64,000 nucleotides of DNA from Annona cherimola (GCA_030490835.1 CM059971.1:26963817-27027816), one strand, 5' to 3'; counted from the first letter of the stretch, positions 1 through 13,122 are shown. Notes: generated from the sequence alone by a model not told the origin. Made by a program: numbers and translations.

Positions 1-578
1 GCAAATAGAGAAATGGGCAAGTTGCCCCGTTGTCCTAGACGAAACATGATGTTGTTTTTGGAATGCTTATGCTAGTCTGTTTTTGGAATGCTTAGTTGAA
101 ACAGATATCTATCCCTTTGCTTATGCAAATTCCAACATTTGTAGTCAGGGGAGGACCTAAGATGTTCAATGATTGACCCTTTTTCACCATTATATAGACA
201 AGAATTGATGAAAATAAATGTTCAATAATCTCAAATCTTAATTTCAAAATCATTTCATTTGCTAAAATACATAATATTCACGGGATGTACAGTCATGTGG
301 TATCGAGCAAAAAATGAGGACAACCACATAGGAACCTTCTATACAAAAAATAGTTACATTGGAACTAACCTAAACGTCTTGTTTACAATAAAAAGGAATT
401 GGTGCAGCCCATATCAAATTCATATACATTGCATACCCAATCACTCTTGTGGAATATGTGTATTCTTGAATGCTTTGCGCTGTACACTCTTCAAAATATC
501 GTTTAGACTACTGTTAAGTATAAACGATGCAAATTGTCGTCGCCATCCAGAAATTTGTCCCTGCAAAGCAAATGGTGA
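1..578. other. Left-edge sequence downstream of the Ulp1-like gene
   Basis: No gene is recognised. A 17-bp direct repeat (TGTTTTTGGAATGCTTA) occurs twice between about 53 and 96. This stretch lies 3' of the Ulp1-like gene, which reads towards it, so it may hold its 3' untranslated region and the end of the Mutator-like unit. No terminal inverted repeat pairing with the sequence right of 6616 could be seen. Confidence 0.4.
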
Positions 579-3500
579 TTACATCAGTTCCTCCCGATAA
601 ATTACTTTTTCCTGCATCATCATTGGAAAACAATTTACAAACGTACCAATCTATATTTCGGAGTCTTCTCAGGAATAAATGAGAACATATTGCACAACAT
701 ATGCACACCACAGTCAACATTGTCATGTTATCCAATCATATATATGTTATTAGACTGCAGAAACATTGCAAAGGACTATGTGCGACATAGTTTAAGATAA
801 CCATACCCATTAGTTTGGTGCGGCAATCCTTTTGCCAACTTAACCTCCCATGACGACACTGCCTTCGACTCACCGACATACTTAAAATAATCCTCTATTG
901 CGGCTGCCTGAATGCAATTACACAACATAATACACAAAGTTACGATGGTAAAAAAATCGTGCCAATGGCATAAGTAAGTCAGTTTATACCTACCACTTCA
1001 TTCTTAATCACCTTCATCCCATAATCTCCACCCGTTGACATTGAGTCTAGCAAATAGATTTCCTCGCAGACTGTGTCAATGGCACATGCAAACCAATGAT
1101 CGCCTCTGCATATTGGTACAAAAATATGCATAAACCGTAGCAATGTCCATCATTTGAGAAACTTTAAAGTCGTACTAGAGAGAATATAAATGCAGAAATG
1201 TATAACCAGATGATTTCTCAATTTTTTACCCAGCCTGCATCGCCCACATGACATTTAATCCGCTCGGGATCATATATATAATTTGGAGCAACCGGGTCGC
1301 GCGTGAGATATAGCTACATACTAGAAAAGTGAGACTATAAGAATACGAGATTAGAAACCACATAGAAGTCATTTCGATATAAACGCATTAGCAGAACGAA
1401 CTTACCGAAAATATTGAATCAAAGTAAAATCGGGTCACACCCGAACTTGTATAAAGCTGTTGCATGTTGTACAACATTGTTACCGTGTCTACGATCTGCA
1501 CCCACAAATAGAAGATGACAAGTTAAACACTACTTTATTCAGCATGGACTACGATAGCAACCATTCTTAATCACATTCAACGTACGGGAGCTTGCACTCT
1601 CTCATTTGGAGCAAGTGACAGAAACAACTCTCTAGTCAATGACATGCCTTCGCATTGGAATAGAATCTCACTGTACATATTGGAGATGTAAGTCATGACA
1701 CACCTCATTAAATCTAATACACCATTGCTGTATAGCTGCATATAGCAAAAAACATTTAGTCTATGAAGGAATAGGAAGTAGAACGACTTACTCTTTCGGC
1801 AGGGACTTAGAAAATGCAAATGAGACAATTTTGTCCTCCACGTCCGTTAATCGCCTCAACTCAAAGTTCACATCTCGTCGATTCCAAGATATACCTGAAT
1901 TCTATGATATGCAAGAGAAATTCCAGAAGTGTATTTTCACTTAACAACTAGTCCACGGATACAGAAATTGAGCATAAGAAAAAGGTAATTTAGTATCCAT
2001 ACTTGCAGTATGGATAATAAATAGCATGCAAGTACATGGTGTAGTCATGGAAACTGTAAAGAAATTATAAGCTAGAAATCTAATTCCCAACCGCTCTAGC
2101 TTCAGAAGCAGCCACCGATTGTCGAGTATTGCGTCTAAGTGCAATTGGCTTCCCTCTCTTTGATGTTGATTCGTAGGGTGACTTAAGCAATCTGGAGGTC
2201 TTTATATTCCGGCTTCCTCTCCTGACCGTCGAGGCAATGTTTGCGGGTTCCAACATCTGTACCACATCAACGGGAGCCGTGACATCTTCCTCAACACATT
2301 GCCTCGATGTCGCTGGTTCAAAGTTCCCTCGTACATTAACCGAAACTAACTCTGGACCTTCTGCACCCACCTAGTATTGGATTTTGGAAATCAAAGTTAG
2401 GGTTGTCTAGTATGAAGATGACGCTATTGAAATCAAGAAAACTAGTAGCAATTACCGTGAAATCTGTTATAATCCCATGGGTGGCGCCAACTGTCTCCTT
2501 GCGTTCCATTTTTTGTACTGTACTATCGAGTGCCTGATAGTATAGATTGCAACATTATATATCATTCAATAACAAGGTTCATTGTGCAAAATATACAAAC
2601 GTATATACAGAGACTGTTGTACCTGGATTTGTGATTCTAAGGATTTTATCACAAATTGTGATTCTTCTAGCATTTGTCTTAAAACCTGAAATAGGCACAA
2701 AACCATAATTATTAGACTGCATGATTGGCTTGGGTAATAGGTGGCCAGTGATTTTAGCATCTACCATTACCACAACACAGGAAATAAAAACCACATCGAA
2801 GGAGTAGATCATGACAACTTACTCTTAATTCGGCATGCATGGCTTCATTCTCCTTGGTTAGCCTCTCCACCTCGGTGGGTGCAATGTCTTCTTGCTGAGT
2901 ACGTGGGCTAGCATTAAGTCTGGTATTCGCATAGTCCGTTTTTGGAGGACTAAAAGAGGGAATCTGATCGCAGACTGTTTCATGTTGTACGACTACCCAT
3001 TCTGGTCCACCATGGATCTGCCCAACGTCACCATATATTCTCTCATGTACCTACAGAGTATATATGAATACATTACAAATCATGTTGAAGCCATTTTGTG
3101 TGCATATTGGAGATGAGGAAAATTACCAGCATTTGGTCGAAGTCGGCCTTCTCCCAGGTTCCGTCCAATCTCAAACAAGCTTGAGGGGTCCAATTCTTAA
3201 TGACACTAAGATGCATATTGGAGAGGTCCACAACACTATTCTGCAGGAGCTCCAGGAACCATATCTGCACAAAGGTACAAAAATTCATCACAGATAAGAG
3301 TAAGCATTGATATAAAAGCCAGTACACAATATCATTACCTGTACTAAGACCGTGCATCCTCCGATTAACTTCCGTCTTTGCAAATGATACAGTGAAAACG
3401 AATTCTTACACATGTCCACCACATGCGTTGCCCAATCAAAGTCTCTTATCCTCTGTATATCGAGTACGTGATGTAGGTAGACATCCTCCATTTTTCCCAT

Positions 3501-4085
3501 CGACGTAGGGCACAACACAGTGGAGAGCGCATACAGAGCAAATGATTGACGCCATTTCACGTCTTGTTCACCTACCACCAGGTTCTTGTGAATCTCTGCA
3601 GCCAGTAGAGAGTTTCCTTTTCCCAATTTCAATTGTATGCGCAACTGATCAGTGCTACGCTCCCCGATTATAGGGAGGACGCGCTGGCCTCCAAGAGAAA
3701 GTCCCAATATGAGGTTAGCATCGCGCGCTGTAAACTCTAAACGCTTGCCTGCGATGTGGAAGGCTTCATCGCCCTCATCCCAATGTTGTGCTAGCCACTT
3801 AATTAGCCCAAGTTGTATAGAACGTACTCTCATCGATAGCAAACCTCCAAAACCCATATCAAATACGGCCTCTCGTTGGTCTGTGGTCATTGTACTGCAA
3901 TAGTCCACAAATTTTCGGACAGCGCACACTGATTGCTCTTTTACTCTCTTCGCAGGGTTTCCCGGAATTTTTCTTTTCCTTGATGTGGTAGGCGTAATAC
4001 AATGGGGGGAATGAGTTGCTTCAGTGGCAGCATCCATTTCAGTATCCAACATCTTATCCACGCTGTCCACGTCCATCAAATCCAA
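579..4085 (-). CDS. Ulp1/C48-like cysteine protease gene carried by a Mutator-like element, multi-exon
   Basis: Ulp1-type C48 peptidases cut SUMO-like modifiers; copies carried by plant Mutator-like elements have no settled role. Six exons join in phase 0 with GT-AG borders: 4085-3339, 3264-3127, 3050-2823, 2685-2623, 2533-2456, 2370-2092. Exons 3 and 4 look coiled-coil (VERLTKENEAMHAEL). Further exons near 1885-1805, 1733-1573, 1500-1410 and 1330-1230 fit the family, but joins between 2092 and 1130 are not all in phase. The catalytic core is readable: His in GDHWF (codon 1098-1096), Asp in LLDSM (1047-1045), Gln in PHQTNGY (817-815), Cys in DCGVHM (712-710), and a last short exon at 611-579 ending in TAA. 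The exon with Cys lacks a clear AG acceptor and has an in-frame TAA upstream, so it may be non-functional. The 4085 start follows a CAG acceptor, so an earlier exon is possible; the first internal ATG is near 4076. Confidence 0.72.
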
Positions 4086-4444
4086 CTGCAAATCAAAAAA
4101 TGCACGCCAAAGATGGTCAGTTAATTAATGTACACAATCGCTGAAATATAGATGGACTGAAATAATAAAAGAACTGACACGAATCGAAAGCAAAGAAAAA
4201 GCATATTATTAACAAGATATCATAAGGGAGGCAAAAAATGGTGATAACAAAAAAGTTGACATAAGCAATCATTAAAAAGAAAGTGAATATAATGGTCATT
4301 AGATCCACAACGCAGACTAGTGGCCGTTATACATAACACTCACATACCAATCTAACATCACATTCTTGGAAGTAAAACAAGCACACATAATAGAACACAC
4401 AATCAATATGCGTTTGTGGATTTTTGTACATCTATATGTAAAAC

Positions 4445-6616
4445 TCATTGAATCACTAAGTTAGGATTCTTCCTCTTTCGCTGCCCTTTTCCATCCCGCT
4501 TCGGGCGTCCACGATTGGATGTCACTTGGGGGTTGGTTGTGATAATTTCTTTGTCGTCCTCTTGATACTGTACTAGCGATGACTCTTTTGCGTTTCCATC
4601 TTCAGCAGGAAAGATCTTCTTTAGTTCATTTAGTTCACGCGACAGCCTTGTCATCCCTTCTATTGCATGATAAAAAAGACGACGATGTGACGACGTTGTA
4701 GCATTGATTGAGTTCCATATGGCTTGAAGGTCTTCCTGTTCGTGCTTCGCCGAAGATGTGAACTTAGAAGATTTTAATTGAAGACCTCTACGAGGAGTAC
4801 GCGACATCCGTTTCAACATGAAATATTCAGGTACCTCGGTCAAGTTCAATTCCCAAAACACCGCAAATAGGTGCCTGCATATTATTCCGGTAGATTCAAA
4901 CTGCATACAACTGCATCTACCACAATTCTTCACACGATTGAATTGAACCACCCAAGAAGCTTGTATATCCTTTCCTCTTGTAATCTGGAATATTGTTTCT
5001 TCATCTTCCGCGTCGAGAAGTTTCACTTTGAATGCATTACTCTCCCACATTTCTTGTTGTATACAAGAGAAGTTACACTGAGTGTAACATTGAAGAAGGC
5101 TTCGTCAATGAGAAATGAGGTCTTCCTTTGCAAAACAGCTAGCGATGTATGTTTATCCACATCCATTTCATCCTCTAGCCGTCGACTAATTGCCCGTGAG
5201 ATGTGTTTTATAAATTCAAGCAAACAGTTTTCCGATTGACATAATGATCAATAAATGAATGAAATATTTCGCTGCGTTGATTTGTGCACATTCCGTGAAA
5301 TCTGTAACGCTTGTGGAACACCGGTACCCACTTGGACCGTTTGCTATATAGCAACTGCAATCACTCGTGATCAAGGAAACCATATTCTTCCAGGATGCTA
5401 GTCCATTGCGCTTCGAAATCCTCTGGGCTAACATCATTGTACACTAGTCGGGTGAAGGCATCTTGAAAATCATTTATCTGGTGACCCCTCTTTCCCAAAT
5501 TCTCTGGAACTTTCCTCATAATATGCCACAGACAGTATTTATGAATAGCAGATGGAAAGACTTGATCTAGTGCGGCTTCTATTACTGCATCTTGGTCGGT
5601 AATGATGTACAATGGCATCTGTCCGGACATTGCATCTTTGAACTGCTGGAAAAGCCATACGAAGGAGTCAATTGTCTCATCCACTAGTAAACCGCAGCCG
5701 AAAACAATGGTTTGCCTGTGATGATTTAATCCCACAAATGGTGCAAAGGGCATGTTATATTTGTTGGTTTTGTACGTAGTGTCAAAACAAACAACGTCAC
5801 CAAATGCTTTGAAATCTAACCTCGACCAACCATCAGTCCAAAATAAAGAAGCCAAACCGCCCTTGTTATTCTTGAGAACCGCAAAGTAAACGTCGTGGTT
5901 GGCATATGCATCCTTTGTAGGTGATCAATTGCAAGATCTGCATCGTGGGCTAGCAGATGACTACGGGATCTTGATATGAAATTCCGGACATCCTGTCAAG
6001 TGAAGCAGTTCTCGGGCTCTGTGCCTAACTCTTTGATAAGATTATAAGCTGTCGATGGACCAATGCCAACCTGATTACATGCTTTCAATATTGAGGCAGA
6101 TTCGTCGTCAATTTTGCGATGCAATTTCAGGCGATGTGCCTGTGCTTTATCTACAAGTTGATGATTGTGGTCGTCCAAAAAACGGGTAACCACCCATCGT
6201 CCTACATTGAGCCTCCTTGAAATCTCCAATCTCGCCATACAGTTGCACCGAATGGAAACTCTTTTTCTTCTGATCTTCTTTGCGAGACAATTGGTGTCTT
6301 CGTCATTAGCATTTGGCGTATGCATGCCTTCACAAGAGCATGCCATGCGCCTCCATGTAATCTCCGCAGTAGAGCTGAGTCTGCGAACTTGTTTCATTTT
6401 GACACTAAACCCAACGGACTTTGCATACGCCTTGTAGAATTCACAAGCTTCTACTTCGTCTTTAAATTCTTGTCCAACATATGGTTGACCGACATTACTA
6501 CCCAAGTGGCATATGGGCTGAGTGCTGGCAACTTCTTCCACAAGTGTGTCTTGAGGTGCCTCCATTTTTTTTTTAAACTGATCAAGGTTCGTAGTGTTTA
6601 GAAGCTGAAGCATCAA
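4445..6616 (-). pseudogene. FAR1-type Mutator-like (MULE) transposase, broken
   Basis: Domains run in the normal order. The FAR1 DNA-binding region lies at about 6490-6130 (ACEFYKAYAKSVGFSV, then a Cys/His-rich part ending DDHNHQLV). The MULE transposase core follows at about 5855-5400, with acidic residues in VCFDTTY, IITDQDA and VSPEDFEAQW plus HKYCLWHIM. A SWIM zinc finger (CGRCSC...GIICRH) is at about 4925-4855. The C-terminal tail (NRGRPKRDGKGQRKRK) resembles an AT-hook or nuclear signal. The protein is interrupted by an in-frame TGA at 5996-5998, a frameshift near 5911-5917, a TGA at 5361-5363 where the family has Trp, and at least two more frameshifts between about 5235 and 5050. All three core acidic residues and the SWIM ligands survive, so decay looks recent. 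It lies upstream of the Ulp1-like gene on the same strand, as in ULP-carrying MULEs. Likely ATG near 6562 or 6613. Confidence 0.85.
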
Positions 6617-9600
6617 AATGTTAGGAAAGAATCACAAAAAAGGGCCAACGCATGCAAAGAGACTTACACAATCAAGGCACATTTGTATACATCATGAGGA
6701 CAAATAGCTCATTTGGCCCATTTTATGGTTTTCTTCGCATTTAGTCATACAATGTGTGTATGAACATATAAAAATATATTGTTAAAAATTCCAAGTGCCT
6801 TTCGGTCTCGTGTAGATTATCTTCACCTATCAGGTTCCTCGACAAAGCTACAGGTGCACTTGTTGCTTAGAAACCTTAGCGGTCAAGTAAGGGAAGCGTC
6901 ATAAAATTGGGCTTGCACAATTTCTTCTCAAGGGACACTCATTTGTTAAAAGCAAAGTGTTATGGTGTGTGAGTCAAATAACATGTTCATTCCCATTTTA
7001 TATAGTCGCATCTTGTCATTTTTTCTTTGGATTGTTTAAAATAATTATTGCAAAGGTTGTAATTTGGAAAGCAAATACGAAGTCCATGCCAACAAATTGT
7101 CCAAATTATCCACACACAAGGCTAAACATGCATTCATATAGGAATTCAGCACTTTTAGTACCAAATACATCTGATTTGACAAATCCCTATGATAAGAATC
7201 TATATCGAATGCAAATTTCATCATATATAAAGATAGAGTGTGGATCAGAGATATGCCGCCATCGCATGATGAACATTAATTCAGCATGAAGACTAGAGAC
7301 ACAAATCAGATTCTCATATGGTTCTACTATTATTTCACAGAGTAGTACAATTAGTCCATACAAATTTTCCGCCATTCCCTAATTCTTGTATATATTGTTA
7401 TTGAAACGGAACCAAAATCTAAAAATTAAAAATTCATTTCAGATGAGTATGAAGTAAAACTGCATTTATTGTGTGATCTTTATGGACTATTTGATTGAAT
7501 TTCACATAGACATCCAACATGAAAATGCTTGAATCTCATGCAGAGCAGTTCACAACTCCCATTAAAACTATTGTTAATACGGTTTATTATTGTGTGAAAT
7601 GAGTTGTATATCTAAATCATATTTCCAAACAATCAACATTTGAGCAGGACAACAATGAAGGTAAATTCGAAATGTCCTCCATAAAAAATTTTCATTGACA
7701 AATGAATGACTTGAAAATTCTTTGAATATAATAACAAAAAATTTATGACACAAATTTAAATACTACATGCAAAACAGTCATTGTTAACACCCTATACACA
7801 ACGTACATGCATCACTCAGCCAATTGTGTATTTCCATTTTAAATGCCTTCGGCCACTACAACATCTGACAATACCATCGTCATATGACAGCGATTTTCAT
7901 GACCACATAAGCCACCCATGACTTCTAGTTCATATGCATTGAATGAAAGTGGCTAGAGTCATCTGTATGCTTCAAAATACCATAAGGCCTTCAACGAACA
8001 AAAAAAAATGATAAATCACCAACAACGTATAAATTATGAAGCTGAGGCTCCACCTCATTTAAATTTCAACACATACCACATCAATTGTCAAGAAATGCAT
8101 TAACGCATAGATTTAAATAATGATTAATAAGGAATAGACAAAATAATTCGAAAATATACTGTTACCATGACAAAATCTAATGGAAAGAAAACATCCGAAG
8201 GGAAAATGAAATCCCTTCTTTGGCTAGTGTAGTATGTTCTTGTAATTTGGAAAGAAAACACAGCAATATGTGCCAGAAATAAACAACTGAGAAAGCATTT
8301 AACCAGATGCATCAAAATGAAGATTACAGTGAGAAAACAAACATTGCGTCTGCAACAATTAGGCAGTTAGGCCATTATGCAATCTTTGTAATTTGTTGGC
8401 TTGCTTCATTATAATTCATCTATGTAGTTGACATCTTTCATGTCCAATTTGTGCATTCATTTTGCAACCATAACAAGAGGTCTGAGCTATATTTAAAAGT
8501 AAGATGGATGTGGACTTCACAATATTTTAACAACAACAAATTGTTGTAAAGTGAAAAATAAAGAGCTGGAAATTGCACAACAAGAAGGTTCGACACATGC
8601 AAAACATATTTTCAAGATTCAATGCAGCACAGAAGCCATGTACAACTCAACCATCACAAAAGGTCCATATATATAAGGTATTCATATAATATCCAAATAC
8701 AAAAAATGTACAGACTAATTATCTCCAATTCTTGTCCTCTCAACAACATTTCAAGAACAATAACAGAATATCAGGATCTACACTAAGGTTTGAGTAGACT
8801 TTTGTGATCAAAAGTAAGGAAGAGCTGCCGCAGACTTTATACAAGCAGTCAAGAAAAGGACTATAAATAATGAGGATATTATAAGCCCTTTTAAAACAAA
8901 TGACCGTAAAACATAAACCAGGTTTTTATAAATGTAATCAATAAATGAAATTATAATTTCTCTTATAGAGTGAAAATACAATGGTAGAGATACAACAACT
9001 TTAATATTTGATTCGGAAGCAATTGCCGCAGCCTGTTATCAATAAAAGCAAGTTGACATTGGACCAATGTTTTAAAATCTGGAGGTCCAAGGCCATTAAT
9101 TGACCAGTTTAGCTGCATCTTGAACTGAACTGGCCTAAAACAGTCAAAATATCTTCTGTACCATGATTCAAACCATTAATCTGAACATCAATATGTCAAG
9201 GACACAGCATATGAACAAACATATTCATCTACCAATATATCCTACACACAATATTTCATACAAACACCTACAACAACAAAAATCAGAAAAAAGATGAGCC
9301 AATTCCACATTATGATTTTCAGGCAAGAACCAGTACCTTGCCAATTGAACGTATGTCTCTGGACCAATTGCTAGTTTTCAAACTAACTTGCTTAACATTC
9401 TATCCTAAATTACTACACTTTTTATGCCACCTATCACAAAAGTTCCTGTCTATCCTATAACTTTGTTCCTTTTTTTTCCATTTCCTTAAAAATCTTATTA
9501 GACAATTACTGAAAGCTAGTAACATTAACCATTGTTTGGCAATGAAAACATTTGGCAATCTGGATGTATGCTGGTGAAGTTTGAGTATCTATTGAACTTA

Positions 9601-9625
9601 AAAGATATACATATAGAGTCCAGAT
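6617..9625. other. AT-rich stretch without recognised gene
   Basis: Only short random ORFs occur on either strand. The part next to 6616 may be the 5' region of the transposase gene. No tandem repeat, tRNA or convincing exon was seen. Confidence 0.5.
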
Positions 9626-9845
9626 CTAGTGCACCTGGGTGCACTTAGCTAAGGTGCAGCCGGGTGCAAAAAAAATTTTGTAAGAAAATGCCACTGATTT
9701 TAAAAAATTAAAAAATCAACAAATATCCAAAAAATAATAAAACTTGATATACAGGTTAAATATACCTAAATTAACAGTTATATAAACCAATTTTCAAAAA
9801 TAAAATAAAATAACAGGTCAAACACACAGGGGTGCATTCAGTCAC
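9626..9845. repeat. Dispersed repeat with hairpin-like GTGCAC terminus
   Basis: The left end contains GGTGCACTTAGCTAAGGTGC, a near-palindrome followed by CCGGGTGCAAAA. It closely matches the reverse complement of the right end of the repeat at 37130-37490. The AT-rich interior carries the AATATACCTAAATTAACAGTTA-like motif also seen near 37310, 37390 and 39210. A second GGGGTGCATT motif near 9829 may be the other end. Boundaries are approximate. Confidence 0.45.
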
Positions 9846-11881
9846 GCATGATACATGTAAATTCAAAAAGGTACATTTGAATCCAAAATGCTCCTCTTTG
9901 TGTTGACCTATCAACCCCAAAAAAAAAAAATTTGTTTAAGAAAATCAGGTTTGTATAATTTTTTTTTCCTTAAAAAAACGACAGACCTTGTTGAGGATAG
10001 CTTCATAATTGTGTTGTACATATATTAACTTTGAGTCTTTGAAGGGAAACAGATTCCGGTGATGATTTTGAGAGGACTTTATCAAATAGAAGAAAGAATA
10101 TTACAGAAAGTCCTCAGCAATGAATAACCCCAACTTAAAACGTACAACATCCTCGCAAAATCATTGTCCATATGAAAAAATTGCTGTGCGTAAAAATTAT
10201 TGTGTTTTATTAGCTAAACAGTCATATGATAGGTCCACCACCTTATTTAGGACACTGCATTTGTGTGAATACAGTTAGCATTATGGAATTTTTTTTAGCA
10301 ATGAATCCCTTTTAGCAACCAAATGAAGTCAATGTAGGAATAAATGCCCATTTTAGACCAAAAAAATTGCACAATTACCAAATATAACATAAACAGTGGC
10401 ACATTTTGACTACATTAACTCAAAAATCCATTCACTAAATATACAATAAATTGTACAAAACATGGTATAGGTGAAGTTTCGAACAGTCCAGACATAGCTC
10501 ACAATGTCCTGGTCATCCAAGGAATGAATTCAAGATGAACTTATTACAGACAGATCAAATTTGGTATGCCACATCAAAACCTGAAATTGTGGACCTATGG
10601 TCCTACCCTGACAATTGCAAAAATAATTATTTTTAACTTAAATTATCATGCACCTTACAAATTATGCTCAGGAAAATATCAGAAAACAATCTTGAACCCC
10701 ACTATCAAAGAAAATGCACACACAATATACCCAGTTCCGAACAACCCACATGAGTCCATGATGTGACTTGCATTTATGTTGTTGAACTGACAAGCATAAT
10801 TCAACAAAATATTCATTTTCTATTGTAGCATTTGTTTTCACTACTTATGAAGAAGTGCCATTGTTTTCACTGTCTTTGCAAGTTTGAAACACGACTTCAA
10901 TGAGCTTAGGACCAGGCTCAATATCATGATCCTGCATGCTTTAATTCATCATAACCTTCAACATAAAAACTAAGCAGATTCACTTAAGCATAGACTTTTG
11001 AATTTTCAAGACTCATGATTGCAACTACCACTAGTAAGTCATACTATAGCTTTTCTGTCGTCAGACATAAACAGAATGAGCATCAAAATTCTCAAGAGTA
11101 CAAATAAAGAAATCCAACAATATTCATTACTCATGGATGATAGCATTTTTCAAAGACTTTGCTGGTAGTCTGGATATTTGCATGTAAGGAAATGTGCAGT
11201 ACTCCTGGATACGTAATTGTTCAGTTGTATAAAAATATCTAAATCAATATAGGTTTATAATCATTAGTACATATGAGGCCAACAAAACTTGAAAAACTGC
11301 ACAATCCATGTGTCTTCAGGTTGCAACATAAGACAAATCACAGGAAATAATTTTTGGCATTAAATATTAAAACTTTAAGTAAAGAGAAAATCTAAGAATA
11401 TAATTTAGACCAATATACTTGGTTACGAAATACTTTAGCAAAATGTTATAATCAAGTGAGCCTCCTTATTAGATGAAAAATCAATTTGCATCTTAATCTC
11501 CTAACAGATTTCGACGGTTAAATAAATCCAAGTTGAGAACCCATAATGATGCATCCTCATAAAGTCAACAATGGACAATACCAACATGCATAACTTCCAG
11601 AAAATATGAAAAAACTCTAGTGCAAGCAACTCTTTGCGAATTGACTGCTCTAAGATCCTTATCCTCAGCCACATGTCAACATCCACGAGAAGTCAAACCA
11701 TGAATTTCTACTTTAAAAGCTGGGAAGAATAAACCAAAAGCCAATAATAATTGTTAAATGTGTCCCAGAAAATGGTCTCCAGCACATGAATCATCGAATA
11801 ATTAAAATGTATCCATCAACTTGTTTTTAGATGTCCATTAATCAAAACATAAAGGGATAATTGAGGGAATTTGGAAAATAC
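9846..11881. other. AT-rich stretch without recognised gene
   Basis: I saw no coding sequence. In particular, the later exons of cytochrome b561, which would be expected on the minus strand at lower coordinates than 11882, were not recognised here. Confidence 0.45.
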
Positions 11882-12081
11882 GTGAATTCCGAATAGTATA
11901 ATGTAAGCCAAACCCAACCAAGAGTGCAAGATATAGAAGTTGTCAATACCCTTGTCATTATGAAACTTTATAGCTGCCCATACACCAATCAGATTCAAGA
12001 TAAAGGCAAGAAGTTGCATTAGAAGATGCACAACCTTCTTGTAATTTTTGGTATCAAATACTGTCTTGTATGCTAGCATGG
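11882..12081 (-). pseudogene. Orphan cytochrome b561 exon (gene fragment)
   Basis: The reading frame encodes AMLAYKTVFDTKNYKKVVHL, then LAFILNLIGVWAAIKFHN and DKGIDNFYILHSWLGLAY, which is the core of a plant ascorbate-reducible cytochrome b561 (transmembrane electron transfer). Two heme-ligand-type His contexts are present (KKVVH and LHSWLG). The 200-bp segment is bounded by an AG acceptor (ending at 12082) and a GT donor (starting at 11881), as expected for an internal exon. No upstream exon with the HPVLM region and no downstream exons were found on either side. It therefore looks like a captured or stranded gene fragment rather than a working gene. It lies about 1.2 kb from a transposon terminus at 13239, which fits capture by a Pack-MULE; that link is inference. 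Confidence 0.78.
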
Positions 12082-12534
12082 CTGCCATATTCCCATCCAT
12101 TGAATTGGATAAAAAAGCAAAAACTAGTACATTAGCACAAATCTCAAATGGCACTACATGGATAAACTAATCTAATTTTTCTCTCATTGAGATTAAACAT
12201 CAAAGTTTACAAACCTAGCAAGGAGAAGAAGAAGAAGAATTCAAATGCATCTTCCAAAGAAACTTCCCAAAAATCAATCTCTACAAATACATAAAACTCC
12301 ATAACCAAATCTCAACAAGATAAAACTGAAAAAAGGAGTTACCTGCGCAGGTGCTACTATTACTGTGAAGAAGTTGAGCATGAGTAAGAGCAAAAACAAA
12401 GAAGGAATTCAATTGCGGCAATGGGGTCCACACACGGAGAGTGGAAGAGAGTTAGCGATTCCTGAAAGGAGGGCTTTCTACAGAGAATCTTACGGCAGCA
12501 GCGGCAGGAGAGGAGTGAGAGAAGTTAGAATCAA
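12082..12534. other. Unassigned flank of the b561 exon
   Basis: On the minus strand an ATG near 12383 opens a short hydrophobic peptide (MLNFFTVIVAPAQ) that runs into a GT donor near 12342. It could be the first exon of some captured gene, but I do not recognise it and it does not resemble the b561 amino terminus. Confidence 0.25.
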
Positions 12535-13122
12535 GCTAGGGAAGGAGATATCGTTGGGAGAGAGGTGATTCGAGTTAGGGTAGAAAACGGGGAAGAAGAG
12601 ATTGTCCGGAGAGGAGATTCGTGCAATGGCAGAAAAGGGGAAAGGGAAGAAAAATTGGGAGAGAAAGCACGGGCCAGCGGATGCGTATGAGAATGGCCGA
12701 TTGCATCTACCCTGTCAGCAACGGGAGAGGAGAATCGAGCTAGGGAAGGAGAGATCGTTGGGAGAGAGGTGATTCGAGTTAGGGCAGAAAACGGGGAAGA
12801 AGAGATTGTCCGGAGAGGAGATTCGTGCAATGGCAGAAAAGGGGAAAGGGAAGAAAAATTGGGAGAGAAAGAACGGGCCAGCGGGTGCGTATGACAATGG
12901 CCGATTGCATCTACCCTGTCAGCAACGAGAGAGGAGATTCGAGCTAGGGAAGGAGAGATCGTTGGGAGAGAGGTCATTCGATCTCGGGCAGAAAAAGGAG
13001 AAGGAGAGATCGTTCGAAGAGGAGATTCGTGCAATGGCAGAAAAGGGGAAACGGAAGAAAAATTGGGAGAGAGAACCGGCCAGTGGGTGCGTGTGAGAAT
13101 GGCCGATTGCATCTACCCTGTC
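12535..13122. repeat. 204-bp tandem repeat, about 2.9 copies
   Basis: The motif GCTAGGGAAGGAGA begins at 12535, 12739 and 12943, a regular 204-bp period. Each unit is purine-rich (GGGAGAGAGG, GGGGAAAGGGAAGAAAAATT) and ends with GATTGCATCTACCCTGTC. The units are highly similar, so open frames appear on both strands, but these are not credible proteins. The array lies just inside the transposon end at 13239. Confidence 0.85.

Larger units (their letters stand above)
579..6616 (-). mobile_element. Mutator-like element with transposase plus Ulp1-like gene (ends not found)
   Basis: A FAR1-type transposase and an Ulp1-like protease sit head-to-tail, 360 bp apart, on the minus strand. Established knowledge: some plant Mutator-like lineages, such as the Kaonashi-type elements of Arabidopsis, carry ULP-like genes next to the transposase. 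The true ends may lie beyond these coordinates; neither terminal inverted repeats nor a 9-bp target duplication could be paired, so this may be a non-TIR MULE or its left end may be outside the window. Confidence 0.6.

Noticed and set aside
259..600. Plus-strand ORF of 113 codons
   Set aside because: It overlaps the last exon of the Ulp1-like gene on the other strand and has no recognisable features.
1..6725. Terminal inverted repeat of the Ulp1-carrying MULE (AAATGGGC near 11 and its inverse near 6700-6715)
   Set aside because: Only about 10 bp match with poor flanking similarity and no 9-bp duplication; too weak to call.
6957..8315. Short ORFs on both strands
   Set aside because: Length and composition are as expected by chance in AT-rich DNA.
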